Source: Cavenderia fasciculata (Eukaryota; Evosea; Eumycetozoa; Acytosteliales; Cavenderiaceae). Taken from it: a stretch of 64,000 bases of DNA. The notes beneath the pieces were generated by a model, which was not told the origin of the DNA, did no database searches, and saw nothing but the letters and a program-made list of their open reading frames with translations. The translations under genes were made by a program, and so were the position numbers. How positions within the stretch are numbered: the first letter of the stretch is position 1; each line of letters opens with the position of its first letter. Positions 56,953 through 64,000 of the stretch are shown piece after piece. The stretch is taken from the NCBI RefSeq assembly GCF_000203815.1, contig NW_004457737.1, positions 248,001 to 312,000 on the forward strand. Reading direction: 5' to 3'.

Positions 56953-58716
56953 TTATTTTGATTTCTTTTTGTCCTTTTTGCTGCTGCTTTCCTTGCTTGA
57001 CTCCTTTGATTCCTTTTTCTTATCCTTCTTGCTTTCCTTGTCCTTTGACGACTCCTTTTCCTTTTTCTTGTCCTTCTTTTCCTTCTTTTCGTCTACTTCC
57101 ATCTTTTCCTCCTTTGATGATGATTCCTTCTTTGATGATTTCTTCTTTGGTTGTTCTTCCTCCTTTTCTTCCTTCTTTGATGATTCCTTCTTTGATTTCT
57201 TCTTTGGTTGTTCAACTTCTTCATTGTGTTCTTCTTCAAAGTCATCAGCAGTTCTCTTGTGATTGGCAAAATCTAGATTAGAAAAATATGGAAAATAAAA
57301 TAATGGAAATATTAATATTTATAATTCTGGAAATAATTGTTTGTTTTGTTGTTATTTCTTACCTTGTTCAACTTCTTTAATAACTTCTCTCATAACATCA
57401 ATATTTCTCTTTGGGGTAGCACCAGAGGTGAAGAAAGTGACACGATCGTCGACTTGCTTCTTGAGGGTGAGACCAAACTTGTCGGATGGATTCTCAGAGA
57501 AACAATCGATACGGGTGGCGATGGAGATCTTGTTGGCGAGACATCTAGAGATCTTACCCTTGTTCTTGGTGGCGACCTTGTCAGAGTTGATAAAGGACGA
57601 GTTGTAGATGATACCGTATTTGGGGGTCTTGCCACGAACCTTCATGGCACGGAAGAGAGCCTTCTCGGCACCGAGAATTTGGACGGTCGAAGCGGGGTAC
57701 TTGGCGAGATTGGTGAGTGAACCGGCACGCGAGATGAGACGGGCACCGACACGGTCGCCAATCAAGGCTTGGAGGTTGGGTGCGCAATCACGCATCTTCT
57801 TGGTGAGGTACTGTTCGAGCGAACTACGGTACTCGAGCAAGTCGATGACACGGTTGGCAAAATGCATGATCGACTCGAGATCGATGACTGAGATTTCGGT
57901 ACCCATGGAGGCACGGGCAGCCTGCAAGACGCTCTTGGCAACGGTCTCGTCGCCGACGATTGTCTCGATGTCGCCGAGCAGTGCGTCGCTGATGTTTGCC
58001 TTGTCCTCGATCAACTTGATCAATTTGGCATAGTGGATGGGGTCCTTGATGATCTTGGTGAGTTCGGGGAAATGCCACGAGTACCATTCTCTGATACGCA
58101 TGACAAAGGTGTTCAAGTCCTTGTCGAGTTGTTCGAGTGTTGCAATCGATTGAATAATCATATTATCTACTTTATGTACATTGAACTTTACCTTGGAACG
58201 TGAGTAACTGTGACCCAAACCAAGTTGTGCCTTGGTCAAATCTTCTACCTCTACCTTTGCAAATGTTGGATAATGATATCTAACACAACGGAAGATTTCC
58301 TAATAAGATGTAAAATATACATATTAATACTATTACTTTCTATCTATTTCTATCTTCATTTGTTAACATACATGAGTAGCAGCATTAGCAATACAACTAA
58401 TTGATAATTCTTCTTGAATGGTTGCAGCCAACTTGTTGTCGCTGACACCCAAGATGACACCGGTCGACTTTTTAAAGGTTTGTTTGAGGAATGCCTTCAA
58501 GTTGTCGGTGATCAAACCTTCAGAGATGGTGTTGATGGCTTCGAGAGCCTCTCCGGCAGACTTGAATGGGAGTGCACCGATTGGCTTGCAGACCGATGCA
58601 AACTTTTCATAGTTTTGTAATTGCTTTTGTACTTGAACGTTTTGTACTGATTCTGTGCCTGTAAGACTGAATACATTGAAACCGGTACTGGTTTCATACA
58701 ACAAATGGGTTGCCAT
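56953..58716 (-). CDS. nop56: Nop56, box C/D snoRNP core protein
   Basis: Three exons (58716-58372, 58299-57363, 57272-56953) encode 533 residues. The order is NOP5NT (residues 1-70), NOSIC and the Nop domain, with [59 protein letters not shown] and [17 protein letters not shown] nearly identical to human NOP56. Nop56 with Nop58, fibrillarin and 15.5K builds box C/D snoRNPs that guide 2'-O-methylation of rRNA in the nucleolus. The C-terminus is a Lys/Glu/Ser-rich tail ending KKDKKKSK, as usual in eukaryotic Nop56. The coding sequence is less AT-rich than neighbours, as expected of a highly expressed gene. Nop58 is excluded by the better match in HFPELTKII and the Nop-domain wording. Confidence 0.95.
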
Positions 58717-59526
58717 CTCTTCTGTATATCTCTAATTTGATTGATTCGATTGATGTGTATTTAAATGTGTGATTGATGGGGTAGTGAGTAATAACAACAA
58801 TAAAATGATATTATTATTATTATCGACGACAGGTAGAAACAAACAAACAAACAACAATAAAAAGAGAAAAAAGAAGAATAAAGAAAAATAGCCAGCACAA
58901 AGTCAAGCGAGACGAGCGAAAAAAAAATAGTTGCACCTGAAAACCGAGTCTCAAAAAAAATTAAAATTAATTCACAAAAATCGACAAATACGTATTACAG
59001 CTGCAGTATCATATGATTTGATTCATGCCAAAAGATACAACTGCAGCAGCAGATACTATTACACATATAATATCTATATATATACTATATATTCTGAACC
59101 ATCATTTTAAATTACTCCTCATCTCTTCAACAAAAAAAAAATAACAAACTTGTAACGTCTCACAACTTGATTTGATGATATCTGATACCCTATGATAATA
59201 ATAATAATAATAATGTTCTCTTCATTACAAACTATACTGATTGGGTAGTACAAACAAATAGTACTAGTAATTACTATTAGTAATAATAATGGTGGTCCGT
59301 AAATAGGACGAAGATGTTGTAGTTTTTTCAAGTTTTTTTTTTTTTTTGTTTTTTTGATTTTTTTTTTTTGATGAACAGACCTTTGGTGGTGTTATTTTCA
59401 AAGACTATGAACTGATAATAGTACTCTTTTGTATCTTCTTCTTCTTTACTACTTTTATATATATACTTTTTTATATTCAAATTTAGTAGTCGATCTAAAA
59501 GTCACCAATCAACAGACAGTAACATA
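58717..59526. other. Divergent promoter region of nop56 and cct5
   Basis: This 810-bp region between two divergent highly conserved genes contains long T-runs at 59332-59370, a TATA-like ACTTTTATATATATAC at about 59449-59464 before cct5, and an (AAC)n/(AAAC)n tract near 58835-58855. T-runs beside TATA elements are typical of dictyostelid promoters. No RNA gene is seen. Confidence 0.5.
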
Positions 59527-61398
59527 ATGAGTTTAGTATTTGATGAATATGGACGTCCTTTTATTATCATTCGTGATCAAGGAGCAAAGGATCGTTTAAA
59601 GGGTATTGAAGCACAAAAGTCACATATTCTTGCAGCAAAGACTATTGCCAATATCATGAAATCATCACTCGGCCCAAAGGGTATGGACAAGATGATCGTT
59701 TCACCAGACGGCGATGTCACTGTCACCAACGACGGTGCCACCATTCTCCAAAATATGTCGGTCGACAATCAAATCGGCAAGCTCATGGTACAGCTAAGCA
59801 AGTCACAAGACGATGAAATCGGTGATGGTACTACCGGTGTCGTCGTACTCGCTGGTTCCTTACTCGAACAAGCCGAATCTCTCATCGAAAAGGGTATTCA
59901 TCCAAGTCGTATCTCTGAAGGTTACGAAGTAGCTTGTCGTATCGCCGTCAAGCACCTTCAATCAATCTCTGATACTATCGAATTTGATAAGGAAAACATT
60001 GAACCATTAGTTCAAACTGCTATGACTTGTTTAGGTTCAAAGATGTAAGAGAGAAAAATAGAAAATAAGAGAAGAAAAGAAAAAGAAAATGTATTGTATA
60101 TTTATTCATTTAATTTTCTATTTTTTAGTGTCAATCGTTATCATCGTCAAATGGCTGAAATTGCTGTCAAGGCTGTATTATCAGTTGCCACTTTGGAGAG
60201 AAAGGATGTAAACTTTGAAAATATTAAATTGGAAGGAAAGGAAGGTGGTAAATTGGAAGACACCCAACTCATCAACGGTATCATCATTGACAAGGGTATT
60301 TCACATCCACAAATGCCAACTGAAATTAAAGACGCTAAAATTTGTTTACTCACTTGTCCATTTGAACCACCCAAACCAAAGACCAAGGTAAATATTAACA
60401 GAATATAAATACAAATACAAATATATGATATGAATAGAATCTAATTTAATATTTAATTAATTAATTTATTTATTATTTAGAATACATTGGAAATTACAAA
60501 CGCAGAGGATTTCAAAAAGTTGAGTGACCTTGAAAAACAATATTTCATCGATATGGTTAAAAAGGTAAAGGATACTGGTGCCAACTTGGTCATTTGTCAA
60601 TGGGGTTTCGATGATGAAGCCAATCATTTATTACTTCAAAACAATTTGCCAGCCGTCAGATGGGTTGGTGGTCTCGACCTCGAAAAGATTGCCATGGCTA
60701 CTGGTGGTCGTATCGTTGCTCGTTTCGAAGATGTCTCTGCCGACAAGTTGGGTCGTGCAGGTCTCGTCAAGGAAATCGGTTTTGGTACTACCAAGGATCG
60801 TTACTTGAGTATTGAACAATGTCCAAATACCAATGCTGTCACTATTTTCGTTCGTGGTGGTAACAAAATGGTAAATTGAAACAAAATAGAAAAGAATAGA
60901 AAAGAAATGATCAATCAATTAATTTAATTAATTTAATTATTTTTATTTTAGATTGTTGACGAAGCAAAGAGAAGTATTCATGACGCATTATGTGTTACAC
61001 GTAATTTAATTAGAGATAATAGAGTTGTTTATGGTGGTGGTTCATCTGATATTTCATGTGGACTCAAGATTTCATCGATGGCAGACGAGATTGCAACCAT
61101 TGAACAATACGCCGTCCGTGCTTTTGCCGATGCCCTCGACGCCATTCCATTGGCCTTGGCTGAAAACAGCGGTCTCCCACCCATTGAAACCTTGGCCACC
61201 GTCAAGTCTGAACAAATCAAACAAAAGTCAGCACTCTTGGGTATTGACTGCAACCGTAGAGACACCATCAATATGAAGGACCAACATGTATTCGACACAC
61301 TCCCAGGAAAGAGCCAACAATATATTTTGGCATCACAAGTTGTTAAAATGATCCTCAAGATTGATGATATTATCACTTTGAACGCTCAAGAAGAATAA
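59527..61398 (+). CDS. cct5: CCT5, T-complex protein 1 subunit epsilon
   Basis: Four exons (59527-60044, 60129-60387, 60481-60870, 60952-61398) encode 537 residues, the usual size. The start [14 protein letters not shown] is epsilon-specific. The ATP-site motifs are intact: LGPKGMDKM (~48), [13 protein letters not shown] (~62), [16 protein letters not shown] (~98), and the late [20 protein letters not shown] with [11 protein letters not shown] at the end. CCT is the eight-subunit cytosolic chaperonin that folds actin and tubulin. The four exons join in phase. Coding sequence is less AT-rich, fitting high expression. Confidence 0.97.
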
Positions 61399-61677
61399 AT
61401 AAATAAATAAAACAACAAAAAAAAAAAAACAAAAAGAAAATCTTTTATATAAATAATAATAATAATAATAATAATAATATATTTTAAAATCCAAGTTTAA
61501 TTGTTTATTCCTTCCATACATATTGCATTGTATATAAACTGATAGAAAAAAAAAAAAAGGTTTTTTGGATCAAAGTGTTGAATTTGATGATCATTGATTG
61601 CTTGTATTACACATTTCATTTTACATCATATATATATTACATACATAGTAGTTAGAATAACAATCTAGACTAAAAGG

Positions 61678-62590
61678 ATGATCGGTAGAACTATCTTATT
61701 AAAGGCAGCTGGTGTCAACACTAGATTAGCAGCAATCAATGCTGCCAAGTTGACCACTTCAATCAAGCCATCTTTCAACTCTTCTTCTTCTTCTTCATCC
61801 TCCTCTGTTCAACGTTACTACTCTTCATCTACTCAACAAGGATTCAAGATTGTTGAAACAAAGGCTGAAGACTTACCAAAGAACAATCGTCCAACCTCTC
61901 CACATCTCACCATCTACAAGCTTCCACAACCAGCTATCTTATCTATTACTCATCGTGCTACTGGTATTGCTATGGGTCTTGGTATGTGTAGTTAATAATA
62001 ATAATAATAATAATAATAGTAGAGAGAGAGAGAAGAGAGAGAGAGTATTGTGCATAATAGATTGATCATTGTTGTAAATCTGCAATCATGATGAGATCGA
62101 TATATCTCTCATATCTATATTACAACTCAACTCAAATCAAATGATACAACATTCATTCGATCGTCACACGTCTTGAGTATAAATATATTAATAATATGAT
62201 GATTCATTTATATTTAGGTCTTTTCGGATTAGCAGGACTTGCAATCACTGGTACAGATATTCCATTATTCATTGAACAATTCAAGACACTTTATCCATCA
62301 CTTGTCATTCCAACCAAGTTTTGCGTTGCTTTCCCAGTTGCTTTCCACTCTTTAAGTGGTGTCAGACATTTGGTATGTCATTGTCACCATGATCATAGTG
62401 ATAATAATTGGTTTATTCAATTCCCAAACACTAACATTATTGTTATTATTTATTTATTTATATTTAGTTCTGGGATGCTACTCTTAAGGGTATCGAAGTC
62501 AAGAGTGCTGAAACTAGTGGATGGATTATTGTTGGTGTAGCTACTGCTATTTCATTGGTTTTATCATTCGTTACCATATCATCTGCCTAA
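61678..62590 (+). CDS. sdhC: Succinate dehydrogenase cytochrome b subunit (SdhC), mitochondrial
   Basis: Three exons (61678-61981, 62218-62372, 62468-62590) encode 193 residues. The N-terminus is Arg/Ser-rich without acids (MIGRTILLKAAGVNTRLAAI) with a run of nine Ser, a good mitochondrial targeting peptide. The SdhC signature RPTSPHLTIYKLPQPAILSI (residues ~70-90) and SITHRATGIAMGLG follow, with Ser and Arg of the quinone pocket. HSLSGVRHLFWD (~144-155) carries the heme-ligand-type His. Three membrane helices are visible, the last being IIVGVATAISLVLSFVTI. The protein anchors complex II in the inner membrane and helps bind heme b and ubiquinone. Confidence 0.95.
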
Positions 62591-63549
62591 GAACCCATAA
62601 GAATTAATAATAATAATACAACAAACATATATAACATATAGTTTTTTTTTTCCATCAAAAACTAAATATCTCTTCAAATTAGTTAACTTGATTCAATTTG
62701 ATTGTTTTTATTATAGTAATACTATATGTACAAATTTATAATACTCGGTATGATTATTGTTAAAAAAAACCATAGTAGGTGCAAAAAAAACAATATCATT
62801 AAAACGGTGAAAACACTAATAATTATTGTGATGTTGGTCTTGGAGATGAACTCGGCAGAGGTTAACCACACAGTAAACACCCTTAATCTCGAGTTTGGCT
62901 CTGGGCTTGTAACTGATTAAGTGTTTGAGGAGTTATTGCTCAACCAGAGGCTGAGGAAATGTCCCCTAAAAAATTGAAAAAGGTTTAATAATATTGGAAT
63001 AGTTTGTCTTAAGAATAAGATTGTAGATGGAATGATTTGGAATGCAGTGGATTCGATGATGGTTTTAAATAGAGAAAAAAGCAATCTGGGTCCAAACAAA
63101 TATAAAACAAGAATAGAGTAGTAATTATAATAAAAATAATTATGTTAAATTAGAGAAAACAATCTATATCGATTATCTCTTACTAATAGAGAGAGAGCAT
63201 CAACTATTAATCTTTTGATTTATTAATAATATATGTGGATGATGGCAAACTGCAAAAATTTGTTTTCAGGATTTCTTCTTCTTCTTCTGGATTTATATCT
63301 TTATCTTTTTTGATAATGTGGATTGGTTTGGTTTGATTTGATTTGAGATTCTGTTGGGTTTAGTTGTTGTTGTTGTTGTTGTTGTTGTTGGATGGAATAA
63401 TTTAAGGTTGGGGAGGAGGGGAGGATTTGATTGGATAAATTATAAATTAATGATCTATTATATCTATCTATTTTACCCAATATGTTTTGTTTCTTTCTTC
63501 ATCTATTATTATTATTATTATATGATATTTTTTGGTTTGGTTTAACTCT
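62591..63549. other. Intergenic region with microsatellites
   Basis: This lies between convergent genes. It has a (GTT)n tract at 63364-63390 and (ATT)n near 63505-63520. Short open frames near 62820-63100 have no family signal. No gene is supportable. Confidence 0.5.
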
Positions 63550-64000
63550 TTAACTTTGAGGAGTACCATTTGCAAGTGGAATTGGAGGTAAATGTAAATT
63601 ATTCAAATTGGGGTGATAATTGGCATGGTCATTATTGGGTACCAAAGTATTTTGTAAATTATTACTACTAGTATTATTACTATTACCACTACCACTACTA
63701 TTGTTATTATTATTATTATTTATATTATTATTATTATTTATATTATTATTATTATTTATATTATTATTATTATTTACGGTATTATTCAAGTTGTTATTTA
63801 AATTATTATTATTTAAATTATTTAAAACAATATGTTCTTCAGTTAGGGTAAAGTTTAGATTTTTCCAACCAAGGGAGAGTCTTCTTTCATGAACTTCCAA
63901 CACACTACGCTTAGTGATGTTGTTTCTGGAAGAGTAGGGAAGGGCGACCTTTTGGAGGTCTTGGCAGTTGAGAAAGAGTGCCTCGACCGTCTCGAGGGTG
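63550..64000 (-). CDS. 3' end of an Asn-rich protein, possibly leucine-rich repeat/F-box type (5' part outside window)
   Basis: The frame enters from the window edge and ends at a stop at 63550-63552, giving about 149 C-terminal residues. The first part, TLETVEALFLNCQDLQKVAL, reads like the last unit of a leucine-rich repeat, followed by RNNITKRSVLEVHERRLSLG. Then comes a long Asn run encoded by an (ATT)n microsatellite and a Pro/Asn/His-rich end. The open plus-strand frame over the same DNA is its antisense shadow. Family and function cannot be set from this fragment. Confidence 0.7.
   Translation of the reverse strand, partial: TLETVEALFLNCQDLQKVALPYSSRNNITKRSVLEVHERRLSLGWKNLNFTLTEEHIVLNNLNNNNLNNNLNNTVNNNNNINNNNNINNNNNINNNNNNNSSGSGNSNNTSSNNLQNTLVPNNDHANYHPNLNNLHLPPIPLANGTPQS

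Noticed and set aside
57337-58033. Plus-strand frames opposite nop56
   Set aside because: Antisense of a conserved GC-richer gene; no homology signal.
63620-63892. Leu-rich membrane-like frame on the plus strand
   Set aside because: It is the antisense of the Asn run encoded by an (ATT)n microsatellite.

Overview
The window looks like nuclear DNA of a social amoeba (Dictyostelia). It is AT-rich, introns are short and very AT-rich (about 60-110 bp, GTATGT or GTAAGT donors, TTTAG-type acceptors), proteins carry long Gln, Asn and Ser runs, and several families typical of the group are present: ComC/TIG/EGF adhesion-like receptors, Frizzled-like receptors with a cysteine-rich domain, circularly permuted Ras, and ankyrin-type proteins. 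Genes are dense and lie on both strands. I see no tRNA, rRNA or CRISPR. Family names come from reading motifs; no search was run.

Layout. 1-2.5 kb: sec24 (COPII coat), 3' part beyond the window. 3.3-4.7 kb: cysteine-rich GPI-type surface protein. 6.0-8.75 kb: helical-repeat orphan. 8.9-11.2 kb: ankyrin-type paralog 1. 11.8-14.0 kb: Frizzled/Smoothened-like receptor. 14.7-19.5 kb: large TIG/EGF/ComC membrane protein. 19.6-22.0 kb: ankyrin-type paralog 2. 22.3-24.0 kb: probable XLF/NHEJ1 DNA-repair factor. 24.0-32.5 kb is a gene graveyard: two decayed ComC-type genes and a C2-domain fragment surround an intact bacterial-type RNase D gene, followed by a retroelement fossil. 32.6-37.0 kb: ER membrane thioredoxin/PDI protein and Vps53. 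37.2-39.35 kb: a SAM-like/archaeal-type ATPase/PD-(D/E)XK-like fusion. 40.0-40.8 kb: a scrambled relic. 41.4-44.0 kb: circularly permuted Ras fused to a VWA protein. 44.5-48.9 kb: LRR/TIG/EGF/ComC receptor. 49.1-54.1 kb: four small or medium genes. 54.5-56.7 kb: ankyrin-type paralog 3. 57-62.6 kb: housekeeping genes nop56, cct5 and sdhC. 63.5-64 kb: 3' end of an Asn-rich LRR-like gene.

Functional themes. Housekeeping genes (COPII, EARP/GARP tethering, chaperonin, snoRNP, complex II) alternate with fast-evolving surface receptors and expanded families. Five ComC-type copies (two whole, three decayed) and three ankyrin-type paralogs in 64 kb point to birth-and-death evolution. The most unusual items are the ATPase/nuclease fusion at 37-39 kb and three related intron sequences in and beside it. 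Two otherwise good genes each lack one T in a T-run, which may be assembly errors; a third has AT in place of the GT donor at one intron.
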